Source: a virus
Direction: 5' to 3' (one strand)
DNA: 21,150 nt
Virus record (IMG/VR): IMGVR_UViG_3300028194_000701
Span: 1-21,150 of that record
Made by a program: the position numbers and the translations under genes. The notes beneath the pieces are model-generated. The model made no database searches. It worked only from the letters and a program-made list of their open reading frames with translations, and was not told the DNA's origin. Shown piece after piece: positions 12,728 to 19,537 of the stretch. Each line of letters begins with the position of its first letter. Position 1 is the first letter of the stretch.

Positions 12728-13855
12728 ATGGCTTACAAACAACCTAAAAAAACACCAATGCATAATGATGGTGCTTCAGAACCTATTACTTTAGCCGTAT
12801 TAGCTGCTTTAAAAGGTGCTAAATTAATAGCAGGCTTAGTTAAAGGTGGAAAAGCCTTGGCAGCTGGAGCAAAAGCTGCTAAAGGAGCTGGACTATTAGC
12901 TAAGGCAGGTAAAGGAGGTAAACTATTAACCAAAGCAGGTAAAGTTGCAACAAAAGCAGGAAAAGTTGGTAGTAAAACTAAAAAAGGAACAAGGTTGTTA
13001 AATAAAAGTAAAAATATTATAAACAAAGTAGATAAAGTTAAAGAGAAAGGTAGTAAGCTTATTGAAAAAAGCAACCAAATGAAACAAAAAGCCCAAAAAA
13101 TAGGGGGGAAATTAGATAAAACCATCAAAAACGTCCAGCAAGGAACTAGCAAAGGCCAAGTTAAAATTGATAAAATATTCGGTAAAGTAGAAAAAGCTAC
13201 AGGTGGCAAGTTAGGAAATGTTGATGAAATGAAAGAAAAAGCAGGACAAGGAATAGCATCGAAAGTTGGGGATAGTACAACTAAAGGCATAGCAAAAATT
13301 CAAGAAAATAATTCACCTGCTGATCCAGATCAGTTTAGAAAAAATGAAGATAGCCCAACAATGCCTCAAGGCCATAGTTATACTAATCCTTCAGGCGTCA
13401 GTATGAGTAAAAAATATGGAGCTTCAAGCACCCAGATACAGCAAGGAACTGAAGCTTCTGGCAATGTTCCAGCTACCATGACTAATATGACATCAGGAAC
13501 AGCTTTAGATCCTAGTAATATAAGAAAACAGACTAGTGTACACAAGTTTTTAAATAATTTTGAAGCTAACGCAAACGTTGGAGGAATAAATATACCTTTA
13601 GGTCCTTTAACTAGATTAACACACGCTCTTGCTACAACAAAAATTGACGCTGTTAAAAAAGAAAGGTATAAAAAAAGATTAGCTGAAATAGAAAAAAGCA
13701 AACCTATATCGGGAAGAAAGCTGTCTGCTCAAGTAGAAGCCAATACCGATAAAATGAGTAAAATTGCTAAAAACATAAAAATAGATACTAAACAAAAAGC
13801 CCCAATAAAATCTGGCTCATTAAATTTAGGTAAACAATTAAAATTAAAAAAATAA
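12728..13855 (+). CDS. Lys/Gly/Ala-rich basic virion-type protein with GAS motifs, 375 aa
   Basis: Residues 1-17 end in HNDGAS. Residues 18-80 are a Gly/Ala/Lys/Leu-rich amphipathic stretch (LAALKGAKLIAGLVKGGKAL and onwards), reminiscent of membrane-active peptides. Residues 80-190 are Lys-rich helical repeats (NKVDKVKEKGSKLIEKSNQM). A Pro/Ser-rich linker carries SGVSM (222-226) and YGAS (230-233). The C-terminal region has a short hydrophobic patch (GGINIPLGPLTRLTHALATT) and more Lys-rich helix. It could be an internal or ejected virion protein that contacts membrane or DNA; that is inference from composition. No known domain. Confidence 0.6.
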   Translation: MAYKQPKKTPMHNDGASEPITLAVLAALKGAKLIAGLVKGGKALAAGAKAAKGAGLLAKAGKGGKLLTKAGKVATKAGKVGSKTKKGTRLLNKSKNIINKVDKVKEKGSKLIEKSNQMKQKAQKIGGKLDKTIKNVQQGTSKGQVKIDKIFGKVEKATGGKLGNVDEMKEKAGQGIASKVGDSTTKGIAKIQENNSPADPDQFRKNEDSPTMPQGHSYTNPSGVSMSKKYGASSTQIQQGTEASGNVPATMTNMTSGTALDPSNIRKQTSVHKFLNNFEANANVGGINIPLGPLTRLTHALATTKIDAVKKERYKKRLAEIEKSKPISGRKLSAQVEANTDKMSKIAKNIKIDTKQKAPIKSGSLNLGKQLKLKK

Positions 13856-13860
13856 TAATC

Positions 13861-14034
13861 ATGCCAAGTTACGGACAAAGTCAACAACCAGCAGGTAAAG
13901 TCTTATTAGATAAATGTAAGCCTGTTGTAGGAACTAGAATTATGAAAAGTAATAATTCTACTATAACACCTGGATTAAAACAGATAGATAATATACCTTA
14001 TAAAGGAAACGCAGTAATAAACGCAAATAGATAA
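13861..14034 (+). CDS. Small hypothetical protein, 57 aa
   Basis: A 57-codon frame reads MPSYGQSQQPAGKVLLDKCK and onward, ending KGNAVINANR. It lies five bases after the preceding gene, and its stop overlaps the next ATG (TAATG). The protein is polar and basic with one Cys and no membrane segment. Its tight fit between two neighbours is the main evidence. No family recognised. Confidence 0.6.
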   Translation: MPSYGQSQQPAGKVLLDKCKPVVGTRIMKSNNSTITPGLKQIDNIPYKGNAVINANR

Positions 14035-14189
14035 TGGATATGGAAGATTTGAAGTTGTATTTACTTAATGCATCTTCATTTGCTTTAGCTACGTTAAACT
14101 GGGTAGAGCCAATGTTAGAAATTTTACTATTAGCTTTAACTATAGGTTATACTATACACAAATGGCTATTATTACATAAAAAGAAATAA
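14034..14189 (+). CDS. Small membrane protein, holin-like candidate, 51 aa
   Basis: A 51-codon frame begins MDMEDLKLYLLNASSFALAT and ends IHKWLLLHKKK. It has a first moderately hydrophobic segment (about residues 8-21), a strong membrane span (about 27-42: PMLEILLLALTIGYTI) and a Lys-rich tail. Small size, a charged tail and closeness to the amidase at 14856 fit a small holin or holin partner. A second, better holin candidate lies at 17994-18443, so the exact role is uncertain. Confidence 0.55.
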   Translation: MDMEDLKLYLLNASSFALATLNWVEPMLEILLLALTIGYTIHKWLLLHKKK

Positions 14190-14190
14190 A

Positions 14191-14859
14191 ATGGCAGAAA
14201 TACCTCAATCGCAAGATCCTAATGCAAACGCACTAACTCCAGGCGCAAACAATAGCATGGCCCAAATACCACAAAACATGCAAAGTGAAGCTGAGTCTAA
14301 TTTCGCAAGCAACACTGGATGGAATTATAACTGGAAAAGTGATAAAAATAACTACAACGTCAGCAATAGTGGGGAAGTTAGTGTTGGAATGGATGACCCA
14401 AGGTTTAATCCAAATATTGATGATCCAAGAAAAAAAAGATCTGTTTTTTTAAACAAAAGCGCAGAATCAAATAAAAATCCTTTTGCAAATCTTGCACAGG
14501 ACAAATTGAATAATTTTAATAATGAAACTAAAAATATACAAATAAGAAAATCAATGGACATGAATAATATGGATAATAGATATGCTTTGTCACAAGATCA
14601 AGCAGGAACTACTAATGCTGGTAGTGATATGACAGGTGATGATATGACAGGTGATGATATGGCAATCGGTGGTGGAACTTCTAATACTCCATTTATACCT
14701 ACAGACCCTATGAATAATCCAGGAACAAACGGCACTGGTTCTGCAAACCCTACTTTTTCAAGTACAGATGTTAATAATATAAGAGGAATTAATCAAGGTG
14801 CACCAATGAGTATGATTAATAAATATGGATCATCAAGAATTAAAAATAGAAAAAAATGA
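14191..14859 (+). CDS. Asn/Gly/Met-rich hypothetical protein with C-terminal YGSS motif, 222 aa
   Basis: A low-complexity, probably disordered protein rich in Asn, Asp, Gly and Met. It contains DDPRFNPNIDDPRKKRS near residue 70, a short tandem repeat (DMTGDDMTGDDM, from 15-base DNA repeats at 14626-14655) and a Pro/Gly/Asn-rich stretch. It ends SMINKYGSSRIKNRKK, so one member of the shared motif sits near the very C-terminus followed by a basic tail. It overlaps the amidase by four bases. Function unknown; the motif links it with the Lys-rich virion-type proteins. Confidence 0.6.
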   Translation: MAEIPQSQDPNANALTPGANNSMAQIPQNMQSEAESNFASNTGWNYNWKSDKNNYNVSNSGEVSVGMDDPRFNPNIDDPRKKRSVFLNKSAESNKNPFANLAQDKLNNFNNETKNIQIRKSMDMNNMDNRYALSQDQAGTTNAGSDMTGDDMTGDDMAIGGGTSNTPFIPTDPMNNPGTNGTGSANPTFSSTDVNNIRGINQGAPMSMINKYGSSRIKNRKK

Positions 14860-15266
14860 GATTAATAAAAGAAATTATAATACATTGTTCCGCCACTAGA
14901 GAAGGACAGCAGGTTTCAGTTGATACTATTAAAGACTGGCACTTAGCTAAAGGTTGGAATAACATAGGTTATCATTTTTATATTGATTTAGATGGAAAAA
15001 TAAACAAAGGTCGTGATATTGATAAAATAGGCGCCCATTGTAAAGGTCACAATCGTAATTCCATAGGCATTTGTTATTGCGGAGGTGTAGAGAGTGATGG
15101 TAAGACACCAAAGGACACTAGAACAGGAGTACAAAAAGAAAGTCTGTTACACGTCCTTAAAACATTAAAGGCGATGTATCCAGATGCTATTATTTATTCA
15201 CACAATGAGTTTGCTAACAAAGCATGCCCATCATTTGACGCAACAAGAGAGTATGAAGATATCTGA
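14856..15266 (+). CDS. N-acetylmuramoyl-L-alanine amidase (T7 lysozyme-type endolysin), 136 aa
   Basis: Amidase_2/PGRP fold that cuts the amide bond between N-acetylmuramic acid and L-alanine in peptidoglycan at lysis. Visible residues match T7 lysozyme: the first zinc ligand in IIIHCSATRE (His10), GYHFYIDLDG with Tyr39, GAHCKGHNRNSIGICYCGG, and SHNEFANKACPSF with His116, Lys122 and Cys124 as the remaining catalytic and zinc residues. The length is close to T7 lysozyme (151). No signal peptide is seen, so release needs a holin; candidates are at 14034-14189 and 17994-18443. Confidence 0.92.
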   Translation: MRLIKEIIIHCSATREGQQVSVDTIKDWHLAKGWNNIGYHFYIDLDGKINKGRDIDKIGAHCKGHNRNSIGICYCGGVESDGKTPKDTRTGVQKESLLHVLKTLKAMYPDAIIYSHNEFANKACPSFDATREYEDI

Positions 15267-15609
15267 AAACACAGAATTTAAAATTGATATAAAAACAGTA
15301 ATAGGTATAATCATGTTAACAACAACTTTAGTTGGTATGTACTATACATTACAAGACGATATTGATTTAGCGAAAAGAATGCCGCCTACAGAAGTTAAGA
15401 GATTAGAATATGATTTAAAAGAAAAATGGAATCATGCTAATATAGAAGATCTAAAAGAAAGAGTTGATATGATGGAGCAGATGAATGATATACTTTCTGA
15501 AGAAATTAAAGTGCTTTCTACATTAGTAAAAGATGGCACAAAGACTGATGGTAAACTAGATGAATTAGCTAAACAAGTTTTAGCATTAAAATCAAAAAAA
15601 CGTAGATAA
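15253..15609 (+). CDS. Membrane-anchored coiled-coil protein (i-spanin-like candidate), 118 aa
   Basis: I chose the ATG at 15253, which overlaps the amidase by 14 bases; an upstream ATG at 15184 would add 23 residues lying wholly within the amidase and is less likely. The protein has one N-terminal membrane span (KTVIGIIMLTTTLVGMYYTL, about residues 14-33) followed by a long Glu/Lys/Leu-rich coiled coil (about 48-110) and a basic end. This architecture and the place right after the endolysin resemble an inner-membrane spanin, which helps break the outer membrane of Gram-negative hosts. No outer-membrane partner lipoprotein was identified nearby, so the role is tentative. Confidence 0.6.
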   Translation: MKISENTEFKIDIKTVIGIIMLTTTLVGMYYTLQDDIDLAKRMPPTEVKRLEYDLKEKWNHANIEDLKERVDMMEQMNDILSEEIKVLSTLVKDGTKTDGKLDELAKQVLALKSKKRR

Positions 15610-15740
15610 TGGCTGAAGAATTCAAACCCCATATGATGTATAAAGACTGTAAAGAAGTAATGGCTAAAACCATGAAAAAACATTTGTCCTTAAAGAAAAA
15701 GGGTTATGACCATAAAAAATCTAAAAACTGTACAAAATAA
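15609..15740 (+). CDS. Small Lys-rich hypothetical protein, 43 aa
   Basis: A 43-codon frame reads MAEEFKPHMMYKDCKEVMAK and onward, ending SKNCTK. Both ends overlap neighbours by one base (TAATG), strong evidence for a real gene. It is rich in Lys, His and Met and has two Cys. I recall similar HMM-x-K...HLxLKKKGY patterns in small marine phage proteins, but no function is known to me. Confidence 0.6.
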   Translation: MAEEFKPHMMYKDCKEVMAKTMKKHLSLKKKGYDHKKSKNCTK

Positions 15741-16006
15741 TGGCAAGTAAAAGAGGTAAATCCAAAAAGAAAAATCCTTGTTGGAAAGGTTACACAGCAA
15801 TGGGTAGTGACGGTAAAATAGTCATGAAGAAAAAAGGTAAAAAAATGGTTCCCGCATGTAGACCTATTAAAGGTAAAAAAGATGGTGCTTCTATGGACTT
15901 AAAAACTCTATCAGGAATTGTTCCAGCTTTAGCAATTAGGGAAAGAGTAAAAGGAAAAGCTGACAGATTAAAAAATGCTAACTTCACTGTTAAAAAAAAT
16001 GGATAA
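15740..16006 (+). CDS. Small basic protein with CWKGY motif and DGASM motif, 88 aa
   Basis: The N-terminal half holds NPCWKGYTAMGSDGK and KKMVPACRP (Cys14 and Cys40), a pattern of the C-W-K-G-Y...K-x-V-P-x-C type that appears in marine phage proteins and may bind metal or form a disulfide. DGASM follows at residues 48-52, then a helical Lys/Arg-rich end. It starts on the stop of the previous gene. Function unknown; part of a run of small basic proteins from 15609 to 17268. Confidence 0.65.
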   Translation: MASKRGKSKKKNPCWKGYTAMGSDGKIVMKKKGKKMVPACRPIKGKKDGASMDLKTLSGIVPALAIRERVKGKADRLKNANFTVKKNG

Positions 16007-16259
16007 CGCTGGATACGAAAAATCAAACCGTAAAATGCGTTCTGAGTATAAATCAGAAACAGGCAAAACACTAGGTAAAAGATTAACTACTGGTAAAAAC
16101 AAACGTAGAGTTTCTTTTGCTTGTAGATTTGCTGGTATGAAAGGTCCTATGAAAAAACCAAATGGTAAACCAACTAGAAAAGCTATAGCTTTAAAGAAGT
16201 GGGGATTTGGTAGCGTAGGCGCAGCTAGAAGTTTTTGTCAATCAAATAAAGAAAAATGA
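15999..16259 (+). CDS. Small basic protein with conserved RRVSFACRFAGMKGPM motif, 86 aa
   Basis: I start it at the ATG at 15999 (MDNAGYEKSNRK), which overlaps the previous gene by 8 bases; an ATG at 15975 would add eight residues inside that gene. Residues about 30-80 contain RRVSFACRFAGMKGPM, GKPTRKAIALKKWGFGS and AARSFC. I recognise this as a short domain of unknown function found in bacterial and phage proteins (often R-R-V-S-F-A-x-R-F-A-G-M), but I am not certain of its database name. Strongly basic, two Cys. It overlaps the next gene by four bases. Confidence 0.7.
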   Translation: MDNAGYEKSNRKMRSEYKSETGKTLGKRLTTGKNKRRVSFACRFAGMKGPMKKPNGKPTRKAIALKKWGFGSVGAARSFCQSNKEK

Positions 16260-16441
16260 AATCAAGAGGTTTAGGCGATAGCATAGAAAAGTTTACAAAG
16301 GCAACAGGTATAAAAAGAGTTGCAGATATGATACCAGGCGGTTGCGGTTGCGACGAGCGAAAAAAATGGTTTAATAATAATTTTCCGTATGACATGAATA
16401 AAAACACAAATAACGGATTCAAAATTTCCAAAAACAAATAA
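16256..16441 (+). CDS. Small marine-phage protein with GGCGC motif, 61 aa
   Basis: The protein reads MKSRGLGDSIEKFTKATGIK and onward, with GGCGCDERKKWFNNNFPY at residues 28-45. The order G-L-G-D...K-A-T-G-I-K...G-C-G-C-x-x-R is a pattern I associate with small proteins repeatedly found in marine phage genomes; the closely spaced Cys could bind metal. An ATGA overlap couples it to the gene before. No function is known to me. Confidence 0.65.
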   Translation: MKSRGLGDSIEKFTKATGIKRVADMIPGGCGCDERKKWFNNNFPYDMNKNTNNGFKISKNK

Positions 16442-16447
16442 AACAAA

Positions 16448-17053
16448 ATGGAAGAAAAAACTAAAAAAGTAGTTACAAATAAAAAAGGAACTACAAAATC
16501 AAAAAATATATCTGGAAAGAGATATGATAGACTTGCCAATAGATCATTTAACCAACTGGATAAAGGTAAAAAAGTTAAATTGCTTGAAAAAGAAGGTGTA
16601 CACTCTCCTAGTGCTGGTATATTTGGATCAGCTCCAGGGAAGACAGCGGTAGGTGAAATTAAAAAACTTGGAAAAGGTGTTGGTGGAAGAAAAGTAAAAT
16701 TTACTAAAGAAGATGATGTGTATGATTCTAAAGGATATAGAAAAAGCAAACCAAAAAAAGACGGTGCTTCAATGAAAAAGTTTCCAGAAATAAAAGAAAA
16801 GAACGAAGGTAAGTTTACTAAATGGGTAGAAAAGAATATGGGTGGTATGGACACTTGTAAAGCTGCTAGTAAAGTTATGAGATCTCGTACTAAAAAGTAT
16901 TCTCCAGCTGTAGTTAAAATGGCTAACTATGCTAATAACTTTGGTTGTAAAACTAAAAAAGAAGATGGTGCTTCAGTTCCGTTAAAAGGTAAACAAAAAA
17001 ACTTACCAGACGCTTTAAAGTCTAAAATATTAGCTTCACCAGGTAAAAAATAA
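16448..17053 (+). CDS. Lys-rich protein with two DGAS motifs, 201 aa
   Basis: A basic protein in three parts. Residues 1-100 are Lys-rich, with a GVHSPSAGIFGSAPGKTAVG segment. DGASM occurs at 105-109. Residues about 118-168 form a more folded Cys-containing region (EGKFTKWVEKNMGGMDTCKA, then VVKMANYANNFGCKTK). DGASV follows at 173-177, before a short tail. The motif copies flank the folded segment, as if marking its boundaries. No known enzyme motif. It lies within the series of small basic genes. Confidence 0.65.
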   Translation: MEEKTKKVVTNKKGTTKSKNISGKRYDRLANRSFNQLDKGKKVKLLEKEGVHSPSAGIFGSAPGKTAVGEIKKLGKGVGGRKVKFTKEDDVYDSKGYRKSKPKKDGASMKKFPEIKEKNEGKFTKWVEKNMGGMDTCKAASKVMRSRTKKYSPAVVKMANYANNFGCKTKKEDGASVPLKGKQKNLPDALKSKILASPGKK

Positions 17054-17055
17054 AT

Positions 17056-17268
17056 ATGAGTAAATTAGGTAATAAAAGTAAATGTGGAAAAGCTTGGAAA
17101 GCTTGGGAAGCTGGTTATGCAGAAAAAGAAGGTGGTAAAGAAGAAGCTGCTAGAGAAAGAAGAGAGTTTTATTGCGATAAAGGTACAATAAAAATGCGTC
17201 CTTCTACCGATGCTGATGTTCCTTTAACTGACAAACAAATAAAAGCTGAAAAAAAGAATAAAAAATAA
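17056..17268 (+). CDS. Small charged hypothetical protein, 70 aa
   Basis: Helical, highly charged protein (KCGKAWKAWEAGYAEKEGGK, EEAARERREFYCDKG), with two Cys about 30 residues apart and a Lys-rich end. It sits two bases after its upstream neighbour and three before its downstream one. It lacks the GAS motif. No family recognised. Confidence 0.6.
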   Translation: MSKLGNKSKCGKAWKAWEAGYAEKEGGKEEAARERREFYCDKGTIKMRPSTDADVPLTDKQIKAEKKNKK

Positions 17269-17271
17269 ATA

Positions 17272-17994
17272 ATGGGTTTTAAACTAAAAGGTGCACCATA
17301 CGATGAATCTAATATGAACATAGCTGTTTACAAGAAGGATTTAACAGACGGATCGATTGGTAAATCAAACCACACCGGTATAATAGTAAAAAGTGGTATT
17401 AGCCCAGAAGAAGAACAACATGTTATAGCTCACGAAAAAGTACATCAAGAGCAACAAGCTAAAGGTGAATTAGATTACGATAAAGAAAATTTTTATTGGA
17501 AAGGTAAAACTTATCCTAGAGCGAACTTAAACGAACACAACGAACAATTACCTTGGGAGAAAGAAGCTTATAAGGCTAGTGAAAAATCAAGGAACAAAGA
17601 ATCAGAAGAAATGGGATCAACAAAATTTAAATTAAACGGTCACAGGGGCAATAACAAACCTTTTAGCCAAATGACAAACAGAGGTTTAATAGGAGCTTCT
17701 ATGAACGATACTGACGGCTATAGTCAACCTGACTACGGTTCATCTATGTATGACGAAGATGGTGCTTCAGTTGATCCTCCTAAAAAAAATAAAACTTTAA
17801 AAAGACCTGCTGGTAAGTATGATCCTAACTTTAAAGGTGATGAAGGTGTAAAAGGTGGTCATAGAGTAGAAATAACAAGAAAAGATGGTTCTAAAAAAAT
17901 AGGAACAGAAGTGAATAACACTATATATATCAATGGAAGACCAGTTTCAAAAAAAGATATTATGAAAGCAGGTCAACGTATAACATCAGCTTAA
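17272..17994 (+). CDS. HEXXH metalloprotease-like protein with three GAS motifs, 240 aa
   Basis: Residues 46-63 read EEEQHVIAHEKVHQEQQA and contain the zincin signature HEXXH (His54, Glu55, His58). Then come GELDYDKENFYWKGKTYPR and LPWEKEAYKASEKSR, where Glu96 or Glu98 may be the third zinc ligand, as in short zincins of the DUF4157 type. After residue 115 the character changes to flexible, with IGASM (140-144), YGSSM (155-159) and DGASV (163-167). Residues about 195-235 are a basic beta-rich segment (GGHRVEITRKDGSKKIGTEV). It could cleave virion proteins, host envelope or peptidoglycan-linked protein; the substrate is not evident. Its stop overlaps the next ATG (TAATG). Confidence 0.7.
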   Translation: MGFKLKGAPYDESNMNIAVYKKDLTDGSIGKSNHTGIIVKSGISPEEEQHVIAHEKVHQEQQAKGELDYDKENFYWKGKTYPRANLNEHNEQLPWEKEAYKASEKSRNKESEEMGSTKFKLNGHRGNNKPFSQMTNRGLIGASMNDTDGYSQPDYGSSMYDEDGASVDPPKKNKTLKRPAGKYDPNFKGDEGVKGGHRVEITRKDGSKKIGTEVNNTIYINGRPVSKKDIMKAGQRITSA

Positions 17995-18443
17995 TGTCTA
18001 AAAAAACATTTAAAGAAACTAAAATAGGAGCTTTTTTATCAAGCAAAGCGCCTAAGGTGCTACAAGCTCTTGGAGATGTATTACCTGATAAAGGTACGTT
18101 AGGTATAGTAAAAAATATAATAGCAGGTGATAATAAGATTAAGGCCGTTGATAAAGAACAGGCTATGAAGCTTATAGAACAAGATATAGCTGAAATGAAA
18201 GAAGTATCTAGCAGATGGAGAAGCGATATGAAAAGCGATTCATGGCTTTCAAAAAATACACGACCGTTAGCTTTGATATTTTTAACTGCTTCTGCAGTGT
18301 TAATGATGTCTGTAGATTCTTTTCACTTACAGTTTAATGTAGATGAAGAATGGATAAGCTTATTAAAAACATTACTGGTAACAGTTTACGTAGCATACTT
18401 CGGAAGTCGTGGTGCTGAAAAAATAACAAAAATAAATAAATAA
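17994..18443 (+). CDS. Holin, GTA 3TM type, 149 aa
   Basis: Residues 73-91 read SRWRSDMKSDSWLSKNTRP, the hallmark of the holin family named for gene transfer agents (Holin of 3TMs). Two clear membrane spans follow (about 91-108, LALIFLTASAVLMMSV; about 120-137, WISLLKTLLVTVYVAYFG) and the ending GSRGAEKI is also typical. The N-terminal 45 residues are moderately hydrophobic and could give a third membrane-associated segment. Holins make membrane lesions that release the endolysin. It lies about 2.7 kb from the amidase rather than next to it. Confidence 0.8.
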   Translation: MSKKTFKETKIGAFLSSKAPKVLQALGDVLPDKGTLGIVKNIIAGDNKIKAVDKEQAMKLIEQDIAEMKEVSSRWRSDMKSDSWLSKNTRPLALIFLTASAVLMMSVDSFHLQFNVDEEWISLLKTLLVTVYVAYFGSRGAEKITKINK

Positions 18444-18444
18444 A

Positions 18445-19023
18445 ATGGCGGAATATAACGAATGGGAACCTGTGTTGGGTCCCGTAAATGGATTAATGCA
18501 GCAAGAGCCTAGAGTTTTTGGTCACGATGCTTTAGTTTTAACAGCTGCAACGCTTCAAGGAGCACTTACCGTAACAAATGGTGGTAGTGGTTTTGATTCG
18601 AGCGATGTTGGTGATACCGTAGCTCAATCAGGGGCTAGCTCACCTTCAGGTGGATCTGGTGCTTCATTTAACATAACAGAAGTAACAGGCGATGCTGTAA
18701 CAGGGGTTGAACTTACTAGTAGTACGACAGGTGGAACTGGATATGCAGCAGGCATGGTAGTAACTTTAGCTGCAGCAACTTCAGGTGGTAGTGGTTGTCA
18801 AATCACAGTTAGTGCAACTGGAGCAAATATACCTAATACAGGTAAAAGAGGAGCTGTTGTATACAATGGTAAAGCAACAACGGCACAAGACATTACAATA
18901 GTAACTGAAGCTGGTAACCAAGTTCAATTTAAAAGTGTACAACCAGGTACAGTTGTAGGGCACAAAGCACCTATGTTAGCAAAAAAATTAGTTACCGGTA
19001 CAGACTGTGTAGCTATATATTAA
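18445..19023 (+). CDS. Head-decoration or fibre-like structural protein, 192 aa
   Basis: The N-terminal part (MAEYNEWEPVLGPVNGLMQQ) leads into two repeats of a Gly/Ser/Thr-rich beta module: VTNGGSGFDSSDVGDTV... and GTGYAAGMVVTLAAATSGGS, each with a G-G-S-G core. The last 60 residues (RGAVVYNGKATTAQDITIVT...VQFKSVQPGTVVGHKAPML... ending in VAIY) have the pattern of small phage surface proteins that present a beta barrel ending in an aromatic residue, resembling decoration-type proteins of marine phages. A place close to the terminase suits a head protein. Assignment is by resemblance. Confidence 0.6.
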   Translation: MAEYNEWEPVLGPVNGLMQQEPRVFGHDALVLTAATLQGALTVTNGGSGFDSSDVGDTVAQSGASSPSGGSGASFNITEVTGDAVTGVELTSSTTGGTGYAAGMVVTLAAATSGGSGCQITVSATGANIPNTGKRGAVVYNGKATTAQDITIVTEAGNQVQFKSVQPGTVVGHKAPMLAKKLVTGTDCVAIY

Positions 19024-19056
19024 AATAAAACAAACAATTAAATAAAATCAAATCAA

Positions 19057-19335
19057 ATGAGTGAAGTTAAAAAAATAAAAGAAGAAGAGTTAAAATTAAT
19101 TATAGAGCAACAAACACAATTAAACAATTTAAATCAAGAAATAGGTTTTTTAGAGCAAAATAAATTTATTAAAATAGACGAAATTAAAGCTTTAAATATA
19201 AGCGTTTCTGAATTTAAAGAAGTATTAGAAGCTGAGTACGGAGCTATTAATATTAATCTTGAAGATGGATCTTACACTTTCATTGAAAAAGAAGTAGAAG
19301 AAATAGATGATGTCGAAGAAGATAAGAAAGATTAG
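19057..19335 (+). CDS. Small acidic coiled-coil protein, 92 aa
   Basis: Residues 1-45 form a coiled coil (EEELKLIIEQQTQLNNLNQE, continuing with IGFLEQNKF). The C-terminal half holds EAEYGAININLEDGSYTFIE and a very acidic tail (EEIDDVEEDKKD). Proteins with this layout are common in marine phages, with no known function to me; a scaffold or assembly role is conceivable. Its end overlaps the next gene by 26 to 29 bases, depending on the start. Confidence 0.6.
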   Translation: MSEVKKIKEEELKLIIEQQTQLNNLNQEIGFLEQNKFIKIDEIKALNISVSEFKEVLEAEYGAININLEDGSYTFIEKEVEEIDDVEEDKKD

Positions 19336-19537
19336 CATAGGAGCTGATTACAAAAACGAAGCTATGCATTATGCTACTGGTCAAGAGGTATATGGAAAGC
19401 ACGTTATTAGTGATATTCTTTTTGAAGATAAAGATAAATCGTATAATATATATATAAGCAAAAACGATGAAGTTTTACCTTGGAAAAAGTTTAATTCTAA
19501 TATGGCAGTTTCTGTAGAGTACGATCTTAAGTATTGA
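19310..19537 (+). CDS. Small conserved phage protein, 75 aa
   Basis: Two ATG codons stand in tandem at 19307 and 19310; I use the second (MSKKIRKISIGADYKNEAMH), and the alternative adds one Met. The motif K-I-S-I-G-A-D-Y-K-N-E-A-M-H-Y-x-x-G-Q, then LPWKKFNSNMAVSVEYDL, is one I recall from marine phages, usually upstream of the terminase region. Beta-rich, no catalytic motif. The function is not known to me. Confidence 0.65.
   Translation: MSKKIRKISIGADYKNEAMHYATGQEVYGKHVISDILFEDKDKSYNIYISKNDEVLPWKKFNSNMAVSVEYDLKY

Noticed and set aside
12733-16854. Minus-strand frames opposite Lys-rich genes (12733-13290, 13378-13701, 16225-16854)
   Set aside because: Leu/Phe/Ser/Pro-rich translations are the expected antisense of Lys-rich codons; the plus-strand genes fit neighbours by short overlaps.
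5076-18690. Further G-A-S matches: SGAS in the S74 fibre (5046-5672), LGAS in GroEL, SGAS in the protein at 18445-19023
   Set aside because: They sit in Gly/Ser-rich fibre sequence or in the known LGPKG-type loop of GroEL, lack the Asp/Tyr before and Met/Val after, and are explained by composition or family.
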